The notes: generated from the letters alone by a model not told the origin. Shown: positions 1-8,115, numbered from the stretch's first letter. The stretch: DNA of 16,160 nucleotides from Candidatus Rifleibacteriota bacterium (GCA_029564115.1 JAKQQP010000507.1:1-16160), one strand, 5' to 3'. Numbers and translations: made by a program.

Positions 1-405
1 GCGATATTTATTTTTTTCGAAAAAAATCTGACCGCTGAGCTTGAAAATGCTGAAATTGCTCGGGTCGTAAATGCGGGCGCGATCAAGACGACGCAGGGCA
101 TCATCGTAATAGCCCTGGTAGTAATCAGTGGTAGCGGATTCGACATATTGTCGTGCTCTTGATTCACTTACATGCCGGTCGCGCTCGGCCATGCTCTTGA
201 TTTCTTCTTCGCTGAGCTCGAATTGGCCACCAGATGACTGCGATTCGAATTCGGGGCCTTCTGATTTAATGCCCTTGCTGATCAGATTCTGGCGCATGGT
301 TGAAAAGTCGATTCTGGTTGTGCCGGGTATCTCAGAAATGAAATACCCGATTGCCAGAACGATCAGCAAACCAATCGGAATCTTCAGCCTGGACAGTATA
401 TTCAT
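1..405 (-). CDS. Membrane-anchored TPR-like protein, partial (C-terminus off the left edge)
   Basis: 135 codons are visible, starting at the ATG at 405-403 and running off the window edge. Residues about 10-28 (IPIGLLIVLAIGYFISEIP) form one hydrophobic segment, so the protein is probably anchored in the inner membrane by its N-terminus. An acidic and polar linker follows. From about residue 92 the pattern YYQGYYDDALRRLDRARIYD looks like the first helix pair of a tetratricopeptide repeat, and a second pair begins at the edge. The start codon overlaps the stop of the upstream gene as ATGA, which indicates one operon and probable translational coupling. No specific function is recognised; TPR proteins usually scaffold protein complexes. 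The gene is open to the edge and shows no frameshift. Confidence 0.75.
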   Translation of the reverse strand, partial: MNILSRLKIPIGLLIVLAIGYFISEIPGTTRIDFSTMRQNLISKGIKSEGPEFESQSSGGQFELSEEEIKSMAERDRHVSESRARQYVESATTDYYQGYYDDALRRLDRARIYDPSNFSIFKLSGQIFFEKNKYR

Positions 406-1283
406 CTTGGAAAATTGACTTCCTGTAGGTTAATTCCGCGCTCGGAAAGGTAATCGAGCCAGCGGCTCTTCAGAGGCGCCCGGTCTGCAACTGCCAGACC
501 GATATTTCTGAGGTGGTCATAATGGTAACCCAGCAAAGCGAAATCTCTTTTTGACGAGGAGTTTGCAAGACTGAACCCTCGGTTTAACACTTTTTCAAAA
601 TGCTCTGGCAGGGGTGTGTAGCCCCATTTCTTGAGTATATCGGAATTTGCGGAGAATGACAAGGGTGAAAGCAGCAGCTGCCACATGGCTTTGGCTTTCA
701 AAAGGGCGATCGACGACTCAAGTTCGGGGGAAACTGCCTCTTTGTTGTTGCTGCGCCAGGTTTGCTCCCACTGGAGGGTTTCGATGGGCGACAGATATGG
801 CTCGGGATGCCAGCCATTGGCCAGATAGTGCTGCAGGCTGACGGGTGACAGTTTCGCCAGTTTCTCCCAGGTTGTCGGGGGAATGGGGTTTTGGGCGATG
901 TCTACCGCTACTTTGATCTCGGTGAGATCTTTCTCGGGAAGCTGAACTGCGAGAGTGGCAATGGCGGCCGTGATTTCTTCGAGGAGCGCACTTGAATGAT
1001 TCTGGGCGCGTATGGGCAGAGTCCTGGCTGATGCCAGAGTGTGATAATAAAGCGCTTCGTAATGCTGCTGGTGATCTGGCCATGTCGCCAGAAAACCCGA
1101 AAATGTCTCGCTGGCCTCCTGGTAGCGACCGAGATCGTATGAACGTTTGCCCTGGTCAAAGACTTCGTTGGCGGTGATCGCGCCGACATCGCCGCTTCCC
1201 AGAGAGAATGCCGCCAACAGCAACCCGGTTAAATAAAATCTTTTCAAACGTAGCCTCTTGTTTCTATGAATCTTGCGAATCAT
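402..1283 (-). CDS. Exported protein with TPR-like N-terminal half, unknown function
   Basis: Up to 293 residues. A basic stretch is followed by a hydrophobic core and a small-residue site (LTGLLLAAFSLGSGDVGA), a probable Sec signal peptide, so the mature protein should be periplasmic or surface-located. Just after it, residues near 38-75 (EVFDQGKRSYDLGRYQEASE, then TFSGFLATWPDHQQHYEALY) read like a TPR unit; the rest is alpha-helical with no family I recognise. Start choice: the ATG at 1283 has no Shine-Dalgarno. The in-frame TTG at 1247-1245 has AAGAGG (1259-1254) six bases upstream and would give a textbook signal peptide beginning MKRFYLTG; it may be the true start. The stop overlaps the start of the downstream TPR gene as ATGA, so the two are very likely co-expressed and may work together at the envelope. 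Confidence 0.7.
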   Translation of the reverse strand: MIRKIHRNKRLRLKRFYLTGLLLAAFSLGSGDVGAITANEVFDQGKRSYDLGRYQEASETFSGFLATWPDHQQHYEALYYHTLASARTLPIRAQNHSSALLEEITAAIATLAVQLPEKDLTEIKVAVDIAQNPIPPTTWEKLAKLSPVSLQHYLANGWHPEPYLSPIETLQWEQTWRSNNKEAVSPELESSIALLKAKAMWQLLLSPLSFSANSDILKKWGYTPLPEHFEKVLNRGFSLANSSSKRDFALLGYHYDHLRNIGLAVADRAPLKSRWLDYLSERGINLQEVNFPR

Positions 1284-1435
1284 TAACAGATTTTTTAAGC
1301 AAAAAGAATGCCAAAGTTTGGAGCAGATAATCCGCCCCCTGTTCGTTTATCGACATTTGGGTTAATCTAGCTTAGAAACTGCTGCAATGTACCCTCAGTT
1401 CTTCTGCAGCTTTTTCTGCAAAAGCAGTAAGATCT

Positions 1436-1486
1436 AAAAAACAATGTGCGCAAAAAACACCTGAACTTAATGGGTGTTTTGCGCAC
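1436..1486 (-). terminator. Rho-independent terminator after the molybdenum-hydroxylase subunit genes
   Basis: The arms 1446-1461 (GTGCGCAAAAAACACC) and 1473-1486 (GGTGTTTTGCGCAC) pair, with two unpaired A bases in the left arm. On the minus strand the stem is followed by ATTGTTTTTT (1445-1436). It lies 33 bases past the stop of the FAD-subunit gene, so it probably ends that operon and insulates it from the exported-protein gene downstream. Confidence 0.85.
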
Positions 1487-1518
1487 ACTGTTTGCCACAG
1501 CAGGTAAAACGGCAGGTT

Positions 1519-2358
1519 CTAACTGGCGCTGATGGCTTTCAATGCCCTTGTCAGCAGTACACCTGCCATTTTTTTGCGGTATGATCTCGAAGATCTGACA
1601 TCACTGATCGGCTGTGCCGTCTCGCAGGCAAGTTCGGCCGCCTGCTGCAGAATGCTTTCAGAAAGCTGCGCCGACTTTTCGAGCAGTTCTTCGGCCTTGT
1701 GGCAGCGAAGAACTGTCGGAGCTGCCGAACCTATGGCGATGCGATACCTGACCTGACCGTCATTGTAAGTGCTGACGGCCATATTTATCTTTGAAATCGC
1801 GTGCGCCCGCCGTTCGCCAAGTTTAAGAAAAGCTCCTGCGGTATGTCGGAGGGGCAGGGCAAAGCTTTCGATCAATTCGCCGGCTTGCAATACGCTGCGG
1901 CCGGGGCCGGTAAAAAAACTGTCGATCGGTATGCTGCGCTGCCCGCCGTTGCCGGCTGTGTTGACCTGTGCTTCGAGAGAATATAAAGCGGGTATGGTGT
2001 CTCCGGCGGGCGAAGCGTTGGCGACGTTGCCGCCGATGGTGGCGGCGTTTCTGATCTGGGCTGCGCCAACTGTAGACGCAGCTTTTGCCAGCGCCGGAAA
2101 GTATTCATTGACGAGCGGGTCTGCGATTACCTGTGACATGGTGCAGCCGCTGCCTATGATCAGGCGTTCGCCCTCTTTTTTTATTGTTTTCAGGGGCAGG
2201 GCGCTTATATCTACAAGTGCCACCGCATTTGGGAAAAGGCCATTGCGCAGCTTGACCACCAGATCGGTTCCGCCTGCTATTGCCAGGTGATTGGGTTTCG
2301 CCAGCAGCTCGGAAGCTTCTTTTAAAGTTGCAGGTTTATAGAATTGCATGGCATTCAT
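1519..2358 (-). CDS. Xanthine dehydrogenase/CoxM-family FAD-binding subunit
   Basis: 279 residues, normal for the medium (FAD) subunit of molybdenum hydroxylases such as XdhB, CoxM or HcrB. In these enzymes it passes electrons from the [2Fe-2S] subunit to FAD and on to an acceptor. Seen: the PCMH-type FAD-binding N-terminal half with AGGTDL at residues 28-33 and TIGGNVANASPAGD at 107-120, both pyrophosphate/isoalloxazine-binding signatures, and a C-terminal CO_deh_flav_C-like part. The start overlaps the stop of the [2Fe-2S] gene as ATGA, with AGGAG nine bases upstream. A second in-frame ATG at 2349 is possible. The substrate (purine, nicotinate, CO, aldehyde) cannot be told because the catalytic molybdopterin subunit is not in the window. 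Confidence 0.93.
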   Translation of the reverse strand: MNAMQFYKPATLKEASELLAKPNHLAIAGGTDLVVKLRNGLFPNAVALVDISALPLKTIKKEGERLIIGSGCTMSQVIADPLVNEYFPALAKAASTVGAAQIRNAATIGGNVANASPAGDTIPALYSLEAQVNTAGNGGQRSIPIDSFFTGPGRSVLQAGELIESFALPLRHTAGAFLKLGERRAHAISKINMAVSTYNDGQVRYRIAIGSAAPTVLRCHKAEELLEKSAQLSESILQQAAELACETAQPISDVRSSRSYRKKMAGVLLTRALKAISAS

Positions 2359-2840
2359 TTGGCTTGTCTCCTGGTTTCAGAGGCTTTTTTTACGGCGGCT
2401 TCTATCTTGCGGTAGCCGGTACAGCGGCAGATATTGCCCGACAGAGCCTGTTTTATCTGATGAGCATCGGGAGCGGGGTTGTGTTTGAGCAGATTGTAAC
2501 TGGTCATGGTCATGCCCGGGATGCAAAAGCCGCATTGAACAGCACCTTCGCTGATAAATGCCTGCTGCACAGCCTGCATTAACTCGTCTTTTTCGAGGCC
2601 TTCAACAGTTGCCACTCTGTCTGCTTCATTGAGTGAGGCGGCTATTTTCAGGCAGCTGTTCACAGGTTCATCGTTGAGAAGAACCGTGCAGGCGCCGCAT
2701 TCGCCCTTGCCGCAGCCTTCTTTGGCGGCTGTCAGACGAAAATTGCGGCGAACCAGTTCTAGAAGAGTCATGGTCGGAGAAACTTCCGTCGAAACCTTTT
2801 TTCCGTTCAGATAAAAAGTGATCTTTATGCTGTTTTCCAT
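2355..2840 (-). CDS. Xanthine dehydrogenase/CoxS-family [2Fe-2S] subunit
   Basis: 161 residues, the usual size of the small iron-sulfur subunit (XdhC/CoxS/HcrC type). The N-terminal plant-ferredoxin-like cluster has ligands C43, C48, C51 and C63 (GCGKGECGAC then NSC). The C-terminal helical [2Fe-2S] domain has C103 and C106 (CGFC) and C138 and C140 (CRC, followed by TGY). All eight cluster ligands are present, so the protein looks functional. It should carry electrons from the molybdopterin site to the FAD subunit encoded just downstream. Start: ATG at 2840 with AGGAG seven bases upstream. It follows the degenerate GGDEF gene by 36 bases, consistent with one transcript. Confidence 0.95.
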   Translation of the reverse strand: MENSIKITFYLNGKKVSTEVSPTMTLLELVRRNFRLTAAKEGCGKGECGACTVLLNDEPVNSCLKIAASLNEADRVATVEGLEKDELMQAVQQAFISEGAVQCGFCIPGMTMTSYNLLKHNPAPDAHQIKQALSGNICRCTGYRKIEAAVKKASETRRQAK

Positions 2841-2876
2841 TTTATCGCTCCTGTTTTATCTGGGCGCCAGAGGCAC

Positions 2877-4127
2877 TCAGGCAGACTGCTCGCTGTAAGA
2901 GGCGATGCCGGTTTCGCTGCTGACGGCTGCGGCGGCAGCTTCGAGGCTTTTTTCAAGCAGTCCGGCACCGTGAGTGGCATCGGTCGGGTAAGTCGCCGAG
3001 CCGATAGCCATTTTTAGATTGTGCTTACTTATAAAGTCTAATTTTTCGTTCTGTTTTGCAAATGATTTTTGCACTCGTCTGGCTACGGTATCCGCGACCT
3101 GTATGCTGGTTTCTGTAAGGATGGCAGCGAATTCCCCGTCGTTTTCGCCGCAAAACATGAGATCGAGGCGGCGCAGCGAATTTTTCAGCGCTATTGCGGC
3201 GTTTTTGCCGACAAGCTGTTTTTCGCCGTCTTCAAGAGAATTGTAACCGTCTATTTTGATGCTTAAAAGGCTCATTTCCTGTTTGTAGCGTTCTGAACGC
3301 TCTATTTCGGTTTCGAATGAATCGGCGAAACAATCATGTAGAAGCAGGCCGGTACTTTTGTCTTTGTAGCGCCCATCGCCACTGCTGCCGGCTTTTTCGA
3401 TCAGAGAGAGCAGTGTTTCCAGGAAAAGTGCCGTGCTGGCGAGAGGCAGATTCGGGGCTTTGTGATTTTCGCGACTTGAAAAGACGCATATGGCAGTTTG
3501 CCCTGTCGGGCTCTGCAAGGGCAATATGGTCGTTTCCAGGCGGGTGATCATAGACTTGAAGCCGATTGCGGCGGCTTTGTCTGTCGGTTCGCCGATGCTT
3601 TCTTCGCCAAGGTTGCCTGAATACCTGATCGAAAGAATGTTGTTTTTTAAAATGAAGCGGCTGCCGGAAAGGGCAGGGGGCATTTCGCCGGCCTGGGCCA
3701 GTTGGCGGCACTGGTTGCCTTCAATACTGTAAAGAGCGGCTGTCTCAGAACCGGCCAGCTTCTGAAGCTTTTCGAGAACTTTGTCGAGAAGTTTTTCGTC
3801 GATTTTATCGGCGTTTTTGACGACTGCGCGTAACTCTTTGAGGCTGTGGCCAGAAGACTTGCGGCGTTTGCGTGCGGACTTCAACGATTTTGCCGGAGTG
3901 CCAAAAAGAGTTTCGCGAAAAAGCAGTATGGTGTTGATTAAAACCAGTATCAGCAGAAGGTTTGGGAGCCTGAGGTTTACGTCCCAGACGGGCTTGCGGT
4001 TCCATATTCCTATCAGCAGAACCCCTACAATAACCAGGTTGGCAAACAGATACGCGTTCAGGTTCGTTTTTCTGGTGTCTTTCAAGCGTTCTTTCCATTC
4101 CGGGGCACCGGTCAGGGCCTGTGCCAC
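2877..4127 (-). CDS. Membrane protein with central GAF-like region and degenerate GGDEF domain
   Basis: 416 residues. Two membrane helices (about 24-42 and 54-70) lie at the N-terminus, followed by a basic stretch (83-91). A GAF-like alpha/beta region covers about 120-245. A C-terminal domain (about 255-410) has the GGDEF layout: DKSTGLLLH where DxLTGLxNR is usual, LLSIKIDGYN where LLxxDIDxFK is usual, and CGENDGEFAAIL (326-337) where the R-Y-GGDEF-A-I-L loop is expected. The catalytic loop reads NDGEF instead of GGDEF, and the first metal-binding Asp of DID is Lys. Diguanylate cyclase activity is therefore unlikely; a signalling or binding role is more plausible. Start: GTG at 4127, no in-frame ATG upstream before the stop, with only a weak AAGAG next to it. 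It heads the operon with the [2Fe-2S] and FAD subunits. Confidence 0.8.
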   Translation of the reverse strand: MAQALTGAPEWKERLKDTRKTNLNAYLFANLVIVGVLLIGIWNRKPVWDVNLRLPNLLLILVLINTILLFRETLFGTPAKSLKSARKRRKSSGHSLKELRAVVKNADKIDEKLLDKVLEKLQKLAGSETAALYSIEGNQCRQLAQAGEMPPALSGSRFILKNNILSIRYSGNLGEESIGEPTDKAAAIGFKSMITRLETTILPLQSPTGQTAICVFSSRENHKAPNLPLASTALFLETLLSLIEKAGSSGDGRYKDKSTGLLLHDCFADSFETEIERSERYKQEMSLLSIKIDGYNSLEDGEKQLVGKNAAIALKNSLRRLDLMFCGENDGEFAAILTETSIQVADTVARRVQKSFAKQNEKLDFISKHNLKMAIGSATYPTDATHGAGLLEKSLEAAAAAVSSETGIASYSEQSA

Positions 4128-4182
4128 CTCTTTTGTCAGTAGTCTTGACGAAGGCTGCTCTGCTGTACTATGCTTCGATGGT

Positions 4183-4191
4183 TGATATTAT
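4183..4191 (+). promoter_or_regulatory. Candidate extended -10 promoter of mfd
   Basis: TGA directly followed by TATTAT (4186-4191) fits an extended -10 (TGn-TATAAT, 5 of 6). No good -35 sits 17 bases upstream. An alternative is TTGACG (4145-4150) with TACTAT (4166-4171), but the spacer there is only 15 bases. Assignment is by inspection only. Confidence 0.35.
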
Positions 4192-4215
4192 ACACTCGCA
4201 TCCGGCCGGGTGCAA
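4187..4215 (-). promoter_or_regulatory. Sigma-70-type promoter of the GGDEF/[2Fe-2S]/FAD operon
   Basis: On the minus strand, TTGCAC (4215-4210), a 17-base spacer and a perfect TATAAT (4192-4187). Expected transcription start near 4180, giving a leader of about 53 bases before the GTG at 4127. The -10 overlaps the candidate -10 of mfd on the other strand. Confidence 0.6.
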
Positions 4216-4244
4216 CAATTGAGGCAAAAGGCTGAAGTCTTGAA

Positions 4245-7200
4245 ATGATAAACAGCATGACACGGGGCGCTCCATTCGACGCATTTCTGACGGCACTGCA
4301 ACTGGAAAACTGCCACAGCCTCAGTGGCTGCGGCGGCGCTCTCGGTGCAATCTGCCTGGCAGCCATCGCCCGTCAGCCAGGTGTTACGCTTCTGTTTACC
4401 CCCAGCAGCGAACGTGCCCGTGACCTGGCCCGTCAGGTTGAAGTCTGGCTTGGTCAGGCTTCTCATCGCCTCGTCTGTATGCTGCCTGAACGTGATTCAA
4501 TTTATGATCAGACTCCGGCCGACCCCGACGTTATTGCTGGCAGACTCGCGGCGATGAGTCTCGAGGCCCGTGGCGGTGGTCTGGTGATTGCGCCGGCAGA
4601 GGTTGCTCTCGAACGGTTTTTCCGCCCGGAACACTGGTTGGCTAATTGCTTTGAAGTGAAAGTCGGCAGCGATATCAAACGTGAACAACTGGTTGGCCGT
4701 CTTGTCGCTTCGGGCTACCGGCGCACCAGCCTTGTGGAAGAGCGTGCCACCTTTGCAGTGCGCGGCAGTCTTCTCGATATTTTCCCGCCCGATTGCGAGT
4801 TTCCGTTTCGTCTTGATTTTTTTGGCGACGAGCTCGACTCGATCAAACTTTTTTCGGTGCAGAACCAGCGTTCATTCGATAAGCGCGAGAGCTTGAGAAT
4901 TATTCCGGTCAATGAATATCTCGCTTCTCAAGACGAGCTGTCGGCCCTGAGCGAAAGAATTGCCGACGAGATAAAAAATCTAGACGAACGGCGCTCCAGC
5001 TTGCTCGAGCGCAAACTGGAGCACTTTCTTCTCAGCCCCGATTCGCGTGATTACAAAGAGCTGAAGCCTTTTCACGATAAAGGGCATGGCTTTATCTGGG
5101 ACTACTGGCAAAACTGCCGTCTCTTTGTCGATGAGAGCGAACAGACTTTTACAGCCGCCGAAGAGTTTTTTACCAATGTCGAAAACAAGTTTCTGCAGCT
5201 CGGCGACCTGACGCCCCTTTTGCCGCCGCAAAGCTACTATCACCCGGCAAAATCTTTCTGCGAATCCGTAGAAGAACGGGGCTATGTCAGATTCAGCCGT
5301 TTTGGCGACCCTGAATCAGACAGGTTCGCCAACATCGAAGTGCAGCCGCCCCCGACTGACCCTTCCCGGGAAACTCTGCTGCGAGAGCTGCGACAGCTTA
5401 GCGAAGCAGGCTGGGCGATCGCAATTGTCATCAACGACGAAACCAGATTGAACAATCTGCGTGGCCTGCTGGGCGAACGCAAGGTCAGAATTCATTCGTC
5501 GGCGCAGCCTTTTGGCATCAAAGCAGGCTCGGTTCTTTTTCTCAAAGGTCTTGCCCGGCGTGGTTTCAAAGATTTCAAGAGGCGCATTGCCGTTTTTGCC
5601 GAAGAAGACATTTATCTCGGCCCGGCACGTGAAGCGGCACCGCGCCGCCATGCCACCCGTCAGAATGTTTTCAATCTTCAGCAGATGGTGCCCGGCGATA
5701 TAGTCGTGCATGCCGACCACGGTATTGCTGAATTCAGAGGCATTCAGACAATGACTGCCGGTGGCAATACCCGCGAATACATTCTTCTGCAGTATGCCGG
5801 CACCGACCGTCTTTATGTGCCCACCGACCAGGTTCACAAGGTGTCTCGCTATCTCGGCATGGAAGGCCATGTGCCGAGAATTCACAGTCTCAACTCAAAA
5901 ATATGGGTGAGCCAGAAAAACCGGGTCTGCAAAAATGTCGAGCTGATCGCCAAAGAGCTGCTCGAACTTTACGCCCGCCGTCACGCGAGTCAGGGCTACG
6001 CTTTCGCTGAAGACTGCGATATGCAGCGGCAGATGGAAGAAAAATTTCCTTACACCGAAACACCGGACCAGATGAAAGCAATCGTCGATACCAAGTCGGA
6101 CATGCAGTCGGCAATACCCATGGACCGCCTGGTCTGCGGTGATGTTGGTTATGGCAAAACGGAAGTGGCCATGCGGGCAGCGTTTAAAGCCGTCTGCTCG
6201 GGCAAACAGGTCGCGGTTCTTTCACCGACGACTCTGCTGGCTTTTCAACATTTTCAGACTTTTCAGAAGCGCTTCGAGGGGTTTCCCGTGAGTATCGATA
6301 TGGTCAGCAGGCTGCGCAAGCCCGCTGAGCAGAGAGCGATCCTGAAAAAAGCGACTGCTGGCACCCTTGACGTTCTTATAGGCACGCACAGACTTCTCTC
6401 GTCTGATATCAATTTTCGTGATCTTGGCCTTCTGATTGTCGATGAAGAGCAGCGTTTCGGCGTTAAGCACAAAGAAAAACTCAAACAGCTCAAGGCTCAT
6501 ATAGACGTTTTGACTCTTACTGCCACGCCGATTCCGAGAACTATGCAGATGGCCATGTCGGGTATCAGGCAGATAAGCATTATCGATACACCGCCACAAA
6601 ACCGTCGCCCCGTGCAGACCTACGTTGCGCCATTCGACCCGGCCTGGGTGAAGAGAGCCATTATCGAAGAACTCAAGCGCGGCGGCCAGATATATTACGT
6701 TTATAACCGCGTCGAGACGATCGACAAAAAAATGGCTTTTCTGCGTGAACTCGTCCCTGAGGCCAGAATAGCCGTTGCGCACGGGCAGATGCCCGAAGAT
6801 CAGGTCGAAAAAACCATGCTCGCTTTTGTGCAGCAGCAGTTCGACGTGTTGATCGCCACTACCATCATTGAATCAGGCCTCGATATACCAAACGTCAACA
6901 CACTGATTGTCGATGAAGCCGAGAGGCTGGGGCTGTCGCAGATGTATCAGCTGCGCGGTCGCGTGGGCAGATCTGCCAGGCAGGCCTGGGCTTACTTTTT
7001 CTACTCAAAACATCGGCGCCTGACCAAAGAAGCTTCCGAACGCCTTGAAACAATCGAAGAACATACCGCTCTCGGCTCAGGCTTCAGGATAGCTCTGCGC
7101 GACCTGCAGATCAGGGGAGCCGGTAATATTCTTGGTGAGTCTCAAAGTGGCCATATTGCCAGCATCGGCCTCTCTCTATACATGGAACTTCTTGAAGAAG

Positions 7201-7790
7201 CGGTCACGCGTGCCCGCCGCGGCCAGGCTGCCCCTGAAAAAGTCGATTCAGCAGTTGAAATACCGATTACCGCCTATTTCCCCACTTCTTATATTGCCGA
7301 CGAAGAAACGCGTGTCGAGCTTTATTCAAGGCTGGCCCGCTGTTCTGACGAAGTTCTGCTGCACGAAATCAGGGAAGAATGCGAAGACCGCTTCGGCCTG
7401 CTTCCCAATGATGCCGAGGGGCTTTTTATTATCAGCCGCATCAGAATTCTGGCTTCGAGCTGTGGTGTGAAAAAGGTTTCAAGAGTTCTCAACCATCTGC
7501 GCTTCGAGTTTGTCGACAATCGTCTGCCTGATATCGGCAGCCTTTTTCAGAGCGGTGACAGTCTGCTGCAACAGATTTATTTCGAGCCGAAAGACAGAAC
7601 TTCTGTTAATATGAATATTCTGCTCGATACCCCGGAAGCGGTATTTGCCGATGCCGAGGCGTTCATGCGCCTTCTGATTCAACTTCGCGAAGACAACATG
7701 CTCAGGGAGGTCTCAATTGGAAAAGACGATACAAGGGTTTTACAGTCTGCTGCCCGAAAACTTGCGAAACGTCGTAAAAACACATTCTAA
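4245..7790 (+). CDS. mfd: Transcription-repair coupling factor Mfd
   Basis: 1181 residues, typical length for Mfd, the ATP-driven DNA translocase that pushes stalled RNA polymerase off DNA and recruits UvrA for nucleotide excision repair. Domains in order: UvrB-homology region with a degenerate nucleotide site (from about residue 25) and the VRGSLLDIFPP/FFGDELDSI stretch near 160-190; CarD-like RNA-polymerase-interacting domain near 483-550 (GDIVVHADHGIAEFRGI); RecG-like helicase core with Walker A GDVGYGKT (about 632-639), DEEQ box (about 732-735), TATPIPRT and motif VI QLRGRVGRS (about 901); TRCF C-terminal domain from about 1003. All key motifs are intact. The start at 4245 has no clear Shine-Dalgarno; an in-frame ATG at 4257 is an alternative. 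Its 3' end overlaps the next gene by 74 bases. Confidence 0.98.
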   Translation: MINSMTRGAPFDAFLTALQLENCHSLSGCGGALGAICLAAIARQPGVTLLFTPSSERARDLARQVEVWLGQASHRLVCMLPERDSIYDQTPADPDVIAGRLAAMSLEARGGGLVIAPAEVALERFFRPEHWLANCFEVKVGSDIKREQLVGRLVASGYRRTSLVEERATFAVRGSLLDIFPPDCEFPFRLDFFGDELDSIKLFSVQNQRSFDKRESLRIIPVNEYLASQDELSALSERIADEIKNLDERRSSLLERKLEHFLLSPDSRDYKELKPFHDKGHGFIWDYWQNCRLFVDESEQTFTAAEEFFTNVENKFLQLGDLTPLLPPQSYYHPAKSFCESVEERGYVRFSRFGDPESDRFANIEVQPPPTDPSRETLLRELRQLSEAGWAIAIVINDETRLNNLRGLLGERKVRIHSSAQPFGIKAGSVLFLKGLARRGFKDFKRRIAVFAEEDIYLGPAREAAPRRHATRQNVFNLQQMVPGDIVVHADHGIAEFRGIQTMTAGGNTREYILLQYAGTDRLYVPTDQVHKVSRYLGMEGHVPRIHSLNSKIWVSQKNRVCKNVELIAKELLELYARRHASQGYAFAEDCDMQRQMEEKFPYTETPDQMKAIVDTKSDMQSAIPMDRLVCGDVGYGKTEVAMRAAFKAVCSGKQVAVLSPTTLLAFQHFQTFQKRFEGFPVSIDMVSRLRKPAEQRAILKKATAGTLDVLIGTHRLLSSDINFRDLGLLIVDEEQRFGVKHKEKLKQLKAHIDVLTLTATPIPRTMQMAMSGIRQISIIDTPPQNRRPVQTYVAPFDPAWVKRAIIEELKRGGQIYYVYNRVETIDKKMAFLRELVPEARIAVAHGQMPEDQVEKTMLAFVQQQFDVLIATTIIESGLDIPNVNTLIVDEAERLGLSQMYQLRGRVGRSARQAWAYFFYSKHRRLTKEASERLETIEEHTALGSGFRIALRDLQIRGAGNILGESQSGHIASIGLSLYMELLEEAVTRARRGQAAPEKVDSAVEIPITAYFPTSYIADEETRVELYSRLARCSDEVLLHEIREECEDRFGLLPNDAEGLFIISRIRILASSCGVKKVSRVLNHLRFEFVDNRLPDIGSLFQSGDSLLQQIYFEPKDRTSVNMNILLDTPEAVFADAEAFMRLLIQLREDNMLREVSIGKDDTRVLQSAARKLAKRRKNTF

Positions 7791-8115
7791 GCCGCTGGAT
7801 ACAGCTACGGCCGATTATCTGACAGCCGATCTCGATGCTTACCTCGAAAAAATCAGGGCCGAAAGTGCCGCTCTCGATTACATAGATCTACCCATGATCG
7901 AGCGCATGGTCGAAGTGTTCAGAAAGCTGCTGCATTCTTTTTCGCGTTTGCCCGAGGAGCATCAGCTGATCGTCTCGGCGGCCATCCGCTATTTTATTGA
8001 CTCCGAAGACGCCCAGGGTGATTTTGCCGAACCCTTTGGTTTTGACGACGATCTCGCTGTTTTGAATGCGGCACTGTTGACAATTGGGCGCGAAGACCTG
8101 CTGGTGGTGCGTTAA
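7717..8115 (+). CDS. DUF1232/YkvA-like small protein
   Basis: 132 residues. Start is the TTG at 7717, chosen because AGGGAGG (7704-7710) sits six bases upstream, an excellent ribosome site lying inside the mfd coding region. The last 45 residues, AAIRYFIDSEDAQGDFAEP then FGFDDDLAVLNAALLTIG, resemble the YkvA/DUF1232 pattern (ALxYFxxPxDxIPDxxPxxGxxDDxxVL), although the usual IPD reads GDF and the hydrophobic part is weakened. I infer a divergent member from pattern only; family function is unknown. The 74-base overlap with mfd means the two are on one mRNA and probably translationally coupled. Its 3' end overlaps nagA (opposite strand) by four bases. Confidence 0.8.
   Translation: MEKTIQGFYSLLPENLRNVVKTHSKPLDTATADYLTADLDAYLEKIRAESAALDYIDLPMIERMVEVFRKLLHSFSRLPEEHQLIVSAAIRYFIDSEDAQGDFAEPFGFDDDLAVLNAALLTIGREDLLVVR

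Noticed and set aside
128..418. Plus-strand 96-codon frame at the left edge
   Set aside because: It lies opposite the TPR-like gene, which has ATGA coupling to its neighbour and a plausible membrane segment; the plus frame has neither a ribosome site nor a pattern.
1405..1428. Possible second hairpin with CTGC/GCAG arms next to the 1436-1486 terminator
   Set aside because: The stem is only four base pairs and no T run follows.
5316..5885. Minus-strand 189-codon frame inside mfd
   Set aside because: It is fully antisense to conserved Mfd sequence.
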